Below, one piece after another: positions 1 through 8,176 of a stretch of 32,503 bases of DNA. The stretch lies in contig JACWEG010000009.1 in assembly GCA_014653605.1 (NCBI GenBank), forward strand, positions 1-32,503, read 5' to 3'. Source of the DNA: Pelagibacterales bacterium SAG-MED37. GTDB lineage: Bacteria > Pseudomonadota > Alphaproteobacteria > Pelagibacterales > Pelagibacteraceae. The translations under genes were made by a program, and so were the position numbers. How positions within the stretch are numbered: position 1 is the first letter of the stretch; every line of letters begins with the position of its first letter. The notes beneath the pieces were generated by a model. That model had not been told where the DNA came from. It searched no databases and saw nothing but the letters and a program-made list of their open reading frames with translations.

Positions 1-688
1 ATAAAATTGTTTTCAAAAAAAATGTAATCGAGTGACCATTTTTTAAATCTGCTGATAGAATACCTAAATTAATTTTTTTATTTTTCGTATTAGATAATTT
101 AACTATTTGATTTTGAGGATATTCACGCAAATTTTTTTCTACAAATTTTCCATATTCAAAAAAATCACTTTGCTTCCAATTTTTGTCAAAACATCTCCAA
201 TAACCATAATTGCATAAATCATAAGGAATAAAATCTCCAGACTTAATTACTTTTTCGAGATGAAACAACATCCCTTTATAATCACTAAATCTTGAATAGA
301 TTGAGGACATTGCAATATTTATTGGTCTCTGATCATTAAAAGGTTTTGGTGAAGATTTGTAAAAATTTTTTATTTCTTCAAAATCTACTTTGGAGTCTGC
401 AAAATCACTTAATATTGAACTTGAAACTACAAAATTAGTTAAAGCATTAAGACCATTAACGCTTTCTTTTTCTTTTAGATATCCTTTTTTAAAATCATTG
501 ACAGCAAGACTAACCTGATTTTTATCATTTTTACCAAGAGACATCCTACTAATGCCTAACAAAACAAATAATCCAGCGTTTCTATCTCCCTCTTTTGTTT
601 TGGAGGTTATTTCAAAGATTATTTCAGAGTATTTTTTTTCTTTAAATAAATTTTGTAATTCAAATTCTAAGTTTTGAATTTCTACCAT
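1..688 (-). CDS. Glycosyltransferase family 41-like (OGT/SPINDLY type) protein, N-terminal part
   Basis: An open frame starts at ATG 688 and runs off the left edge without a stop (229 residues seen). The first 180 or so residues look helical and TPR-like, ending in NLREYPQNQ. About residues 205-229 then read KINLGILSADLKNGHS followed by a hydrophobic stretch. This resembles the start of the catalytic domain of O-GlcNAc-transferase/SPINDLY proteins (consensus like IRIGYLSADFRNH). Such enzymes move a sugar from a nucleotide donor onto protein or glycan. The start lies 8 nt after the rho stop, so it is probably cotranscribed with rho. The catalytic C-terminal half is outside the window, so the family call is moderate and the substrate is unknown. 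Confidence 0.6.
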   Translation of the reverse strand, partial: MVEIQNLEFELQNLFKEKKYSEIIFEITSKTKEGDRNAGLFVLLGISRMSLGKNDKNQVSLAVNDFKKGYLKEKESVNGLNALTNFVVSSSILSDFADSKVDFEEIKNFYKSSPKPFNDQRPINIAMSSIYSRFSDYKGMLFHLEKVIKSGDFIPYDLCNYGYWRCFDKNWKQSDFFEYGKFVEKNLREYPQNQIVKLSNTKNKKINLGILSADLKNGHSITFFLKTIL

Positions 689-696
689 TAATGAAT

Positions 697-1965
697 TTAT
701 GCCGGCTTATTCATCGAGTTAAAAAACTCTGAGTTGTTTTTCGTATCTTTTAGTTTAGAATTAATAAATTCAATGGCATCCATCGTTCCCATTGGGGCGA
801 TTATTCTTCTTAATACATTCATTTTCTGTAAATCGTTTTTATCAAATAGTAATTCTTCTCTTCTTGTCCCTGATTTTGTGATATCTATTGCAGGATATAT
901 TCTTTTATCAGCAATTTTCCTATCTAAAACAGTTTCACTATTTCCAGTTCCTTTAAATTCTTCAAAGATAACTTCGTCCATCCTACTTCCAGTATCAATT
1001 AAAGCAGTTGATATAATTGTTAGTGAACCACCCTCTTCAATATTTCTTGCAGCACCAAAAAACCTTTTGGGTCTTTGGAGCGCATTAGCATCAACACCAC
1101 CAGTTAAAACTTTACCAGAACTTGGTATTACAGCATTGTAAGCTCTTCCTAATCTTGTTATTGAGTCTAAAAGAATAACAACATCTTTTTTATGTTCTGT
1201 TAATCTTTTTGCTTTTTCTATTACCATTTCAGCTACAGCAACATGGCGTTGTGCAGGTTCATCAAACGTAGAGCTAATTACTTCCCCTTTCACTGTTCTT
1301 TGCATGTCAGTCACTTCTTCAGGGCGTTCATCGATCAATAATACAATTAAATAACATTCAGGATAATTTTTAGCTATTGAATTTGCAATACTTTGTAGAA
1401 TCATCGTTTTTCCAGCTTTGGGTGGGGAAATAATTATTGATCTTTGTCCTTTTCCTATAGGGCTAACTAAATCTATCAATCTAGGTGTGAGATCTGGTTT
1501 TTTTTCTGTTTTAGTCATTTCAACTTCCATGACCAACTGTTTGTCTGGATAAAGGGGAGTTAAGTTATCAAATGCTATTTTATGACGAGATTTTTCTGGT
1601 TCTTCAAAATTAATTTTGCTAACTTGAAGCAAGGCAAAATATCTTTCACCTTCCTTAGGCGCCCTAACTGGACCCTCTACAGTATCTCCAGTTCTCAAAC
1701 CAAATTTTCTGATCTGACTTGGACTAACATAAATATCATCAGGTCCTGGAAGATAATTTGACTCCATGGCTCTTAAAAAACCGAAACCATCTTGTAATAA
1801 TTGAAGCACTCCAGCTCCAGTAATTTCTTCTTTTTCAGCTACCTTTTTTAAAATAGCAAAAAGAATCTCTTGCTTTCTAAGGGTGCTAGCGTTTTCAATT
1901 CCAAGCTCTTCTGCTTGAGTAATGAGTTGCTCTGATGATTTAAGTTTTAGTTCTTGAATGTTCAT
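697..1965 (-). CDS. rho: Transcription termination factor Rho
   Basis: A 422-aa hexameric RNA helicase that releases transcripts from RNA polymerase; full length for the family (E. coli about 419). An N-terminal Rho helical domain (about 1-45) is followed by the RNA-binding cold-shock-like domain with DGFGFLR (59-65) and [10 protein letters not shown]. The ATPase core has Walker A PPKAGKT (181-187), Walker B VVILLDS (262-268), the Q-loop TGGVDANAL (288-296) and the R-loop region ending [10 protein letters not shown]. All expected motifs are present. It lies 65 nt downstream of hemJ on the same strand and may have its own promoter in that gap. The product is cytoplasmic. Identity is certain. 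Confidence 0.98.
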   Translation of the reverse strand: MNIQELKLKSSEQLITQAEELGIENASTLRKQEILFAILKKVAEKEEITGAGVLQLLQDGFGFLRAMESNYLPGPDDIYVSPSQIRKFGLRTGDTVEGPVRAPKEGERYFALLQVSKINFEEPEKSRHKIAFDNLTPLYPDKQLVMEVEMTKTEKKPDLTPRLIDLVSPIGKGQRSIIISPPKAGKTMILQSIANSIAKNYPECYLIVLLIDERPEEVTDMQRTVKGEVISSTFDEPAQRHVAVAEMVIEKAKRLTEHKKDVVILLDSITRLGRAYNAVIPSSGKVLTGGVDANALQRPKRFFGAARNIEEGGSLTIISTALIDTGSRMDEVIFEEFKGTGNSETVLDRKIADKRIYPAIDITKSGTRREELLFDKNDLQKMNVLRRIIAPMGTMDAIEFINSKLKDTKNNSEFFNSMNKPA

Positions 1966-2000
1966 GATTAAAAATTATTAAGGACTTAATAAGTGCTAAT

Positions 2001-2028
2001 AATATATATACTATTTAATATTATTCAA
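2001..2028 (-). promoter_or_regulatory. Possible sigma-70 promoter for rho
   Basis: On the minus strand TTGAAT (2028-2023) and TATATT (2006-2001) are separated by 16 nt, about 35 nt upstream of the rho ATG. The region is very AT-rich, so such matches occur by chance. The call rests on position as well as sequence: it fills the only real gap in the hem-rho gene string. Confidence 0.3.
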
Positions 2029-2030
2029 CC

Positions 2031-2465
2031 CTAGATAGGCTTAAAAATTACTACAAATATGATTAAAATCAATAATATTGTTGGAATTTCGTTAATGTAT
2101 CGAAAAAACTTATGTGAATGCTGATTAAGATTCAGTTTAAATTGATTAAGAATGTTCCCTAAATAGAGATGATAAATTGTTAAAAGAATAACAAAAACTA
2201 TTTTCAAAACCATCCAAGTTTGGCCTAATTGTTCAAAACCAATTTCATGAATTAGCAATAATCCAAATAACCAAGATAAAATCATAGCAGGAGTCATAAT
2301 GTAAAAAAATAATTTTTTCTCCATGACTTTAAATACCTCTGATATAATTGGTTCAGAATTATTTTGGGCATGATAAACAAAAATTCTTGGTAGATACAAT
2401 AAACCGGCCATCCAAGAGATAACTGATATTAAATGAAGTGATTTAAAAAGAAGATAAGTATTCAT
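2031..2465 (-). CDS. hemJ: Protoporphyrinogen IX oxidase, HemJ type
   Basis: A 144-aa integral membrane protein with about four transmembrane segments, the size and pattern of HemJ. This enzyme oxidises protoporphyrinogen IX to protoporphyrin IX, the step before ferrochelatase. The N-terminal helix carries the family pattern KSLHLISVISWMAGLLYLPR followed by FVYH, with the conserved His near residue 11 and the WMAGLLYLPRIFVYH core. The C-terminal helix and short tail are intact. It starts 3 nt after hemH ends, in the order hemE-hemH-hemJ, so it carries out the penultimate heme step in the same transcript. The partner electron acceptor cannot be seen here. Confidence 0.92.
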   Translation of the reverse strand: MNTYLLFKSLHLISVISWMAGLLYLPRIFVYHAQNNSEPIISEVFKVMEKKLFFYIMTPAMILSWLFGLLLIHEIGFEQLGQTWMVLKIVFVILLTIYHLYLGNILNQFKLNLNQHSHKFFRYINEIPTILLILIIFVVIFKPI

Positions 2466-2468
2466 AAA

Positions 2469-3467
2469 CTAAATACTTCTTTGGATTAAAGATTTTAACA
2501 AAGTAATGTGATCATCATTATCATTTAAACATGGAATCATATCAAAATTTTCTCCACCTGAATTTACAAAACTTTCCTTGCCTTGAATTAGTATTTCTTC
2601 TAATGTTTCTACACAATCAGAGGAAAAACCTGGGCATATTGCTAGCACATTTTTTTTTCCTTCTTTGGGTAAATTTTCAAGTGTTTTGTCTGTATAAGGT
2701 TGAAGCCATTCCTGAGGTCCAAATCTCGACTGAAATGTGGTTTTAATTTCTATCGAATTAAATTTTTCTGAAATTAGTCTTGTAGTTTTGTGACAATAAC
2801 AATGATAAGGGTCTCCTTTATCAAAATATTTTTTTGGAATGCCGTGATATGATGCAAGAATTAAATCTGGTTTCCAATTAATTTCGTTAATTTTTTTGTT
2901 GATAGAATTAACAAGAGCATCAATGTACAATGGATCAGACTCATAGTGTGGAATTATTTTTAAAGATGGTTGCCACCTCATATTCATTAATGATCTATAA
3001 ACTTCGTCACAAACAGTAGCAGTGGTAGCAGCAGCATATTGAGGGTATAAAGGTAAAATAATTAAATTTTCACAGCCTTGCTGATGTAACTTGTAAATTT
3101 TACTTTTTATACTGGGATTGCCGTAACGCATTGCAAAATCAATAATTAAGTTTTCTGAAGAGATTAAATTTGAAATCTTATCTTTTTGTTTCTGTGTGTA
3201 GTACAATAGAGGCGAAATATTTTCATTTTTCATCCATATTTCTTTATAAGCTTTGGCTGTTTTAGAGGGTCTTAAATTTAAAATAAAAACATTTAAAATC
3301 AGTTGCCAAATTATAGGATTAACTTCAATCACACGTTTATCAGATAAAAATTCCTTTAAATATTTTCTAATATCGAACCAACTGGTTGAGTCTGGAGTGC
3401 CTAGGTTTACAATTAGTGCTCCTGTTTTACCAAATTTAACTGGGGGATGTTCAAAATTTTTATCCAT
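2469..3467 (-). CDS. hemH: Ferrochelatase
   Basis: A 332-aa ferrochelatase that inserts Fe2+ into protoporphyrin IX to make protoheme. Seen in order: N-terminal ALIVNLGTPDS (17-27), YKEIW region (74-78), the catalytic-His motif ASYHGIPKKYF (His208), the cluster DPYHCYCHKT, then FQSRFGPQEWLQPYTD and the signature CPGFSSDCVETLEEI containing the conserved Glu. Its ATG shares one base with the hemE stop (TAATG), which suggests translational coupling. The several Cys residues (CYCH) might hint at a metal site, but this is not established from sequence alone. Identity is secure. Confidence 0.97.
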   Translation of the reverse strand: MDKNFEHPPVKFGKTGALIVNLGTPDSTSWFDIRKYLKEFLSDKRVIEVNPIIWQLILNVFILNLRPSKTAKAYKEIWMKNENISPLLYYTQKQKDKISNLISSENLIIDFAMRYGNPSIKSKIYKLHQQGCENLIILPLYPQYAAATTATVCDEVYRSLMNMRWQPSLKIIPHYESDPLYIDALVNSINKKINEINWKPDLILASYHGIPKKYFDKGDPYHCYCHKTTRLISEKFNSIEIKTTFQSRFGPQEWLQPYTDKTLENLPKEGKKNVLAICPGFSSDCVETLEEILIQGKESFVNSGGENFDMIPCLNDNDDHITLLKSLIQRSI

Positions 3468-4468
3468 TAATAATCTTTTACCATCTTTACAAGATAATCC
3501 ATCATATTTGGATCGGTTTCAGGCAGAACTCCATGTCCTAAATTAAAAATATATGGATGATCTTTAAATATATCTAAATATTTCTTTGCTTCTTTTTTTA
3601 AATTTTCTTTATCAGATAATAGTATCTTAGGATCCATCCCACCTTGGACAGGTATTGAAATATTTTTTCTTATTTGAATTGGATCGGTTTCATAGTCGAT
3701 ACAAATAGCATCAGGTTTAATATTGTCGCAATAAGTTTTATAATCTTTGATTCCTCTAGGAAAACATATGACAGGAATATTTTGAGACTTAACAAACTCT
3801 ACTAAAGATAAAGTTGGTGAATAAACATAATTTGGTAAATTTTTTGTTTCTAGTAAACCAGCCCAACTATCAAATATTTGTATTATTTCTGCACCACTAT
3901 CAATTTGGTTTTTAATATGAACTTTAAGAAATTTATCTAAAATGGATAATGTTTTTTCTATTGAAAGTGAGTCTTGGAAAAAATTATTAATTAATTTTTG
4001 TTTTGGTGATTTTCTATTAATTAAATAAACTAATAAAGTCCATGGTGCACCCACAAAACCTATTGTACTTTTGTTTTGCGTTAAAACGTTTTTTTTAACT
4101 AAATCTATTGCCATATAAACTGGTTTAAGTTTTTCAGTAAAATCTTTTTCTTTAAAGGTTGATATTTCTCTAAGATTTAATTCTCCTAAGATCGGGCCAA
4201 AATTTTTTTTAAATTCAACTTTTTGATTTAGACCGTAAGGAACCATTAAAATGTCAGAGAAGATTATAGCGGCGTCTAATTCAAATCTCTTTAAAGGTTG
4301 TAAAGTTATTTCAGCTGATAAATCATGATTTAAACATAATTTAATAAAATCGGTGTTTTTTTTTCTGATATCCCTAAATTCAGGAAGATATCTTCCGGCC
4401 TGTCTCATAATCCATATAGGATTTAAATTTGTTCTTTTGTTTTTTATAACTTCATTAATGTCTGACAT
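3467..4468 (-). CDS. hemE: Uroporphyrinogen III decarboxylase
   Basis: A 333-aa enzyme that removes the four acetate carboxyls of uroporphyrinogen III to give coproporphyrinogen III. The N-terminal signature PIWIMRQAGRYLPEFR (17-32) is exact. GFVGAPWTLLVYL and a C-terminal FNLGHGVLPETDPN also match the family. It is the first gene of the hemE-hemH-hemJ(-rho) string and lies next to the 283-bp spacer proposed as oriC. In Caulobacter and Rickettsia hemE also flanks the replication origin, so this gene marks the left border of that locus. Confidence 0.97.
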   Translation of the reverse strand: MSDINEVIKNKRTNLNPIWIMRQAGRYLPEFRDIRKKNTDFIKLCLNHDLSAEITLQPLKRFELDAAIIFSDILMVPYGLNQKVEFKKNFGPILGELNLREISTFKEKDFTEKLKPVYMAIDLVKKNVLTQNKSTIGFVGAPWTLLVYLINRKSPKQKLINNFFQDSLSIEKTLSILDKFLKVHIKNQIDSGAEIIQIFDSWAGLLETKNLPNYVYSPTLSLVEFVKSQNIPVICFPRGIKDYKTYCDNIKPDAICIDYETDPIQIRKNISIPVQGGMDPKILLSDKENLKKEAKKYLDIFKDHPYIFNLGHGVLPETDPNMMDYLVKMVKDY

Positions 4469-4751
4469 ATTAATAATTAAATATAATTAATAGTATTTGT
4501 AGTATAACTTGTGAATAATGGTGATTATTTTTTTTTAACATTTTATAAACTTTTTATTAACATTTAGAGCTTAAAATTTGCTAAATATATAAGCAATATT
4601 GTAGCCTATTAACAATTTATTCAAAATTAGCTAAATTATTATACATAGATTTAATAATGTTGATAAAAACCGTGTTTTACAATGTAAATTATTAAATATT
4701 AAAAATAACTAATATGATTTAAATAAAAACAGGAATATCAACAATTTATAC
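4469..4751. other. oriC: Candidate chromosomal replication origin (oriC) between hemE and ppsR
   Basis: This non-coding, very AT-rich spacer is the longest in the window. It has a consensus DnaA box, TTATTCACA, on the minus strand at 4510-4518. One-mismatch boxes are at 4617-4625 (TTATTCAAA), 4639-4647 (TTATACATA) and 4658-4666 (TTATCAACA on minus). Other repeats are TTAACATTT at 4535-4543 and 4557-4565, a 14-bp repeat with one mismatch at 4573-4586 and 4623-4636, and a palindrome TTTACAATGTAAA at 4676-4688. Genes diverge from it on both sides for about 4 kb (left) and 3.4 kb (right). The hemE | ppsR (RP001/DUF299) junction is the known origin site in Caulobacter and Rickettsia. The call is an inference from context plus boxes. 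Confidence 0.72.
4487..4515 (-). promoter_or_regulatory. Possible hemE promoter overlapping the DnaA box
   Basis: On the minus strand TTCACA (4515-4510) and TATTAA (4492-4487) are 17 nt apart and 19 nt upstream of the hemE start. The -35-like hexamer lies inside the consensus DnaA box, so DnaA binding could block hemE transcription. The -10 match is only 4 of 6 in an AT-rich background. Confidence 0.3.
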
Positions 4752-5576
4752 ATGAATAATACATATCAAATTTATTTAATTTCAGATTCTACTGGTGAAA
4801 CGTTAGATAGGATTTTTACTGCTATTAAAGCTCAGTTTAAAAATATTGAATATAAAATTCATACTTTCGCTTTCACAAGAACAGAAAACCAAATTACAAA
4901 AATTTTATCTAATGCTAAAAAGCAGCCAAATTCTATAATTCTTTATTCTATTGTGGATAGCACCCTCGCAAAATATTTAGCAAATATAAGCAATGAAAAA
5001 AACATTCCTTGTTTTGGTGTTCTTGGTGATCTTATACTTAGTTTTTCTAAATTACTAAACCAAAAAGCATCACACGAACCGAGTGGTCAGTATGCTTTAA
5101 ATGATGAATATTATAAAAGAATTGAGGCCATCCAATTTACAATGAATCATGATGACGGAAATTTAGTAAAAGAAATAAAAAAATCTGATATAATTTTGTT
5201 GGGTGTTAGCAGAACAAGCAAAACACCAACTGCAATTTATTTAGCAAACAAGGGTTTTAAAACTTCAAATATTCCGTTGGTAAATGAAAATTCTATTCCA
5301 CAAATTTTAAAAGATAGTCCAAAAATTTCTTGCATTGTTGGTTTAAGCACAGAACCTGAAAGATTAGTGGATATTAGAAAGAATAGAATGAGCTCATTAA
5401 AAGAAAATGAAAATAAATCCTATACAGATTTAGAAAAAATTAAAAAAGAAGTGAGCAATGCAAAAGGAACCTTTCGCAAATATGGATGGCCTACAATAGA
5501 TGTAACTAGAAAATCTGTTGAGGAAACTGCGGCATCTGTAATTAAAATATACGAAATTTATAAAGAAAATGTTTAA
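4752..5576 (+). CDS. ppsR: Pyruvate,phosphate dikinase regulatory protein-like kinase/phosphorylase (DUF299)
   Basis: A 274-aa protein of the Kinase-PPPase family (PF03618), homologous to Rickettsia RP001. Family members reversibly phosphorylate pyruvate phosphate dikinase or PEP synthetase on Thr, using ADP for inactivation and Pi for reactivation. The N-terminus YLISDSTGETLDRI (8-21) and the P-loop-like LGVSRTSKTPTAIYLA (150-165) are the family hallmarks; FRKYGWPTIDVTRKSVEETA closes the protein. It is the first gene rightward of the proposed origin and overlaps maf by 8 nt. The target dikinase or synthetase is not in this window, so which enzyme it controls is not shown. Confidence 0.93.
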   Translation: MNNTYQIYLISDSTGETLDRIFTAIKAQFKNIEYKIHTFAFTRTENQITKILSNAKKQPNSIILYSIVDSTLAKYLANISNEKNIPCFGVLGDLILSFSKLLNQKASHEPSGQYALNDEYYKRIEAIQFTMNHDDGNLVKEIKKSDIILLGVSRTSKTPTAIYLANKGFKTSNIPLVNENSIPQILKDSPKISCIVGLSTEPERLVDIRKNRMSSLKENENKSYTDLEKIKKEVSNAKGTFRKYGWPTIDVTRKSVEETAASVIKIYEIYKENV

Positions 5577-6153
5577 ATTGATACTTGCGTCAAAAAGCAA
5601 AGTTAGAAAAGAAATTTTAGATAAAAATAATATTTTTGTTCAAGTTCAACCATCCAGTATTGATGAAGACCCGATCAAACAAAGTTTATTAAATGAGAAT
5701 GCATCTCCAGAAATTATTTCTAAAAATTTGGCAGAGCTTAAAGCTAGTAGAGTTAGTCAAAAAAATTTTGATGTGCTGGTTTTGGGTGCTGATAGTGTCA
5801 TAGATTTAGAAGGGGAATTAATTTCTAAGCCTCAAAATAGAAAAGAGGCTTTGAGTATTTTAAAAAAATTAAATGGGAAAAAACATAATTTAGTAAGTTC
5901 AGTGTGTATTTCAAAAAACGGCTCTATGATTTGGAACCATACCGATAAAGCAACACTTACAATGAAAAAATTTAGTGATGAAGAACTTAAAGAATATTTA
6001 TCTAAAATATCGGACGAATCTTTATATGCTTATAATGTTTATCAAATTGAAGGCGAGGGAAAAAATTTATTTTTAAAAATTGATGGAGATAAAAATACTA
6101 TAATGGGTCTTCCAATAAAAAAAATACAAGAATATTTAAATAATTATATATGA
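5569..6153 (+). CDS. maf: Maf family nucleoside-triphosphate pyrophosphatase
   Basis: A 194-aa Maf/HAM1-fold house-cleaning enzyme that hydrolyses non-canonical or modified NTPs to NMP and pyrophosphate. The N-terminal LILASKSKVRKEIL (4-17) is the substrate-binding loop (usual form LASxSPRR, here a variant with KVRKE). The conserved VLGADSVI (71-78) holds the catalytic Asp75, followed by SKPQNRKEA and LNGKKHNLVSSV. It overlaps ppsR by 8 nt and aroE by ATGA, so translation is probably coupled. Which Maf subgroup (dTTP/UTP or 7-methyl-GTP) it belongs to is not decided. Confidence 0.93.
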   Translation: MFKLILASKSKVRKEILDKNNIFVQVQPSSIDEDPIKQSLLNENASPEIISKNLAELKASRVSQKNFDVLVLGADSVIDLEGELISKPQNRKEALSILKKLNGKKHNLVSSVCISKNGSMIWNHTDKATLTMKKFSDEELKEYLSKISDESLYAYNVYQIEGEGKNLFLKIDGDKNTIMGLPIKKIQEYLNNYI

Positions 6154-6944
6154 AAAAATATTTAGTAATCGGTAATCCAATAACACATTCACTGTCGCCT
6201 GAACTACACAATCACTGGATAAAAGAAAATGGTATAAATGGGATTTATAATAAAGAGAAATTAAATGAAGGAGATTTAAAAGAATTCTTTTTAAAAATTA
6301 AAAATAAAGAAATAAACGGAGCCAATATTACAGTCCCTTTTAAAAGAGATGTCATTGCTTATTTAGATCAATTGAGTTTGGAGGCAGAAAAAACTCAATC
6401 AGTTAACACTGTTTATTTTAAAAAAGACAAAATTTTAGGTCACAATACGGATATAAATGGATTCGAACTTGCTATTAAAGATGCGAATTATAATGTTGAG
6501 GGAAAAAGAGTTTTAATTCTTGGAGCAGGTGGTGTCGTACCATCAATTATTTTTGCTCTTTATAAAATGAAAGTATTAAGTGTTACCATAAGCAACAGAA
6601 CAAAATCTAAAGCTGAAAATTTAAAAAGTTTATTTAACGATCTAAAAATAGTTGATTGGGGTGTATCATCAAATTTTGACATGATTATTAATGCTACAAG
6701 TATTGGTTTAAAAAAAGAGGATAAACTAAATTTAGATTTTTCAAAATTTCAAAGTAGTGAATTTTTTTACGATGTAATTTATAATCCAAAAGAAACAAAT
6801 TTTCTTAAAGATGGTAAAAATTTAGGCAAAAAAATTGAGAATGGAAAAAAAATGTTTATTTATCAGGCTGCAAAAGCTTTTGAAATTTGGCATGGAATTA
6901 AACCCAAAATAAATGAGCATGTTATTGGATTGTTAGATAAATGA
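6150..6944 (+). CDS. aroE: Shikimate dehydrogenase (NADP+)
   Basis: A 264-aa enzyme reducing 3-dehydroshikimate to shikimate in aromatic amino-acid synthesis. GNPITHSLSPELHN (8-21) binds substrate. NGANITVPFK ends at the catalytic Lys65, and NTDINGF holds Asp101. The nucleotide-binding loop is LGAGGVVPS (124-132), with VVPS in place of the commoner AARA. Conserved NATSIGL and YNPKETNFL are present. It overlaps maf (ATGA) and coaE (ATGA). It is part of the origin-proximal ppsR-maf-aroE-coaE-dnaQ string common in alphaproteobacteria. Confidence 0.96.
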   Translation: MKKYLVIGNPITHSLSPELHNHWIKENGINGIYNKEKLNEGDLKEFFLKIKNKEINGANITVPFKRDVIAYLDQLSLEAEKTQSVNTVYFKKDKILGHNTDINGFELAIKDANYNVEGKRVLILGAGGVVPSIIFALYKMKVLSVTISNRTKSKAENLKSLFNDLKIVDWGVSSNFDMIINATSIGLKKEDKLNLDFSKFQSSEFFYDVIYNPKETNFLKDGKNLGKKIENGKKMFIYQAAKAFEIWHGIKPKINEHVIGLLDK

Positions 6945-7510
6945 TAAAAATTGGTATTTTAGGCGATATAGGCTCAGGTAAAAGTTATATAGCAAAGAAT
7001 TTTGGCTATCCTGTATTTAACGCTGATAAAGAAGTGGGTAAATTATATAAAAGTAATAAAAGAATTTTTATTAAATTAAAAAAAGTTTTACCAAAATTTA
7101 TCTACTCATTTCCAATAAATAAAAATGAAATTATTAACGCAATATTTGCAAATCAGATAAATCTTAAAAAGATCACAAAAGTTATTCACTCTGAAATAAG
7201 AAAAGAAATGAATAAATTTTTGAAAAGACATATTAGTAAAAAAATTGTTATTTTAGATATTCCCCTTTTGTTAGAAAACAAAATTAATAAAAAAGGTTAT
7301 ATATTGGTTTTTGTTAAATCTAATAAAAAAGCTATTTTAAAAAAGTTAAAAAAAAGACCAGGTTTTAATTATAAATTATTTACTAAATTTAAAAAAATAC
7401 AACTTCCACTCGACTATAAAATGAAAAAATCTCATTTTATTATTAGAAATAATTTTACAAAAAAATCTGTTAAAAGAGATATTGAGTATATTTTAAAGAA
7501 GATCTTATAA
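6941..7510 (+). CDS. coaE: Dephospho-CoA kinase
   Basis: A 189-aa P-loop kinase for the last step of CoA synthesis (ATP + dephospho-CoA to CoA). The P-loop ILGDIGSGKS is at 6-15 (usual form LTGGIGSGKS, so GG has become GD). FNADKEVGKLY (26-36) and VILDIPLLLEN match the CoA-binding and lid regions. It overlaps aroE by ATGA, and dnaQ begins at the next base after its stop. The protein is very Lys- and Ile-rich and more diverged than its neighbours, which fits AT-biased codon drift. Function is assigned from motifs and gene order. Confidence 0.9.
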   Translation: MIKIGILGDIGSGKSYIAKNFGYPVFNADKEVGKLYKSNKRIFIKLKKVLPKFIYSFPINKNEIINAIFANQINLKKITKVIHSEIRKEMNKFLKRHISKKIVILDIPLLLENKINKKGYILVFVKSNKKAILKKLKKRPGFNYKLFTKFKKIQLPLDYKMKKSHFIIRNNFTKKSVKRDIEYILKKIL

Positions 7511-8176
7511 ATGAAAGAAATTATTCTTGATACTGAAACAACTGGTTTATCAGTAAAAGATGGCCATCGATTAGTAGAAATTGGATGTATAGAATTAGAG
7601 AATTTGATACCCACTAAAAACAAATTTCATTGCTACTTAAACCCCGAAAGAAAAGTTTCAGAAAAAGCCTTAGAAGTCCATGGATATACTGATGAATTCT
7701 TATCTTCAAAAAAAAAATTCAAAGAAGTAGTCCAGGAATTTTTAAATTTTATCAATGGTAAAAGATTAATTATTCACAACGCTGAGTTTGATTTGTCTCA
7801 TTTGAATAATGAGTTAAAAATTATTGGAGAAGAAACATTAAAAAATGAAATAGTTGATACTTTACAATTAGCTAGAGATAAATATCCAGGATCACCCATA
7901 AGCCTTGACGCCCTTTGTAAACGATATAGAATTGATAATTCTAAAAGGGTTCAACATACTGCATTAATAGACTGTGATTTATTATCTAAAGTTTACATTA
8001 ATTTAATTGATCAAAAGGAACCTACTTTAAATTTTAACAATGAAATCATTGATAATAAGTATCAAAAGGATAACAAAGTTCTATATTTTAAGAAAATTAT
8101 TACGCCAAGTGATAAAGAAAAAAATAATCATTCCGAATATTTGAAAACTAATCTTAAGAAAAATTTTTTTAATTAA
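7511..8176 (+). CDS. dnaQ: DNA polymerase III epsilon subunit (3'-5' proofreading exonuclease)
   Basis: A 221-aa DEDDh exonuclease. Exo I is LDTETTG (Asp7, Glu9), Exo II IHNAEFDLSHL (Asp94) and Exo III QHTALIDCDLL (His149, Asp154), so all four metal ligands and the His are present. The C-terminal part, which in E. coli binds the polymerase subunit, is short and Lys-rich (E. coli total is 243). It starts one base after the coaE stop and converges on secB with an 8-nt overlap of the 3' ends. Its place near the origin matches Caulobacter and Rickettsia. Confidence 0.95.
   Translation: MKEIILDTETTGLSVKDGHRLVEIGCIELENLIPTKNKFHCYLNPERKVSEKALEVHGYTDEFLSSKKKFKEVVQEFLNFINGKRLIIHNAEFDLSHLNNELKIIGEETLKNEIVDTLQLARDKYPGSPISLDALCKRYRIDNSKRVQHTALIDCDLLSKVYINLIDQKEPTLNFNNEIIDNKYQKDNKVLYFKKIITPSDKEKNNHSEYLKTNLKKNFFN

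Noticed and set aside
734..1141. Plus-strand frame of 135 codons inside rho
   Set aside because: Antisense shadow of a highly conserved gene; composition is Ser/Leu/Ile-rich as expected from reversed codons, with no motif.
4153..4168. Search for CRISPR arrays and insertion sequences through the whole window
   Set aside because: No regularly spaced repeats, no transposase or integrase frame and no terminal inverted repeats were found; coordinates given are nominal.
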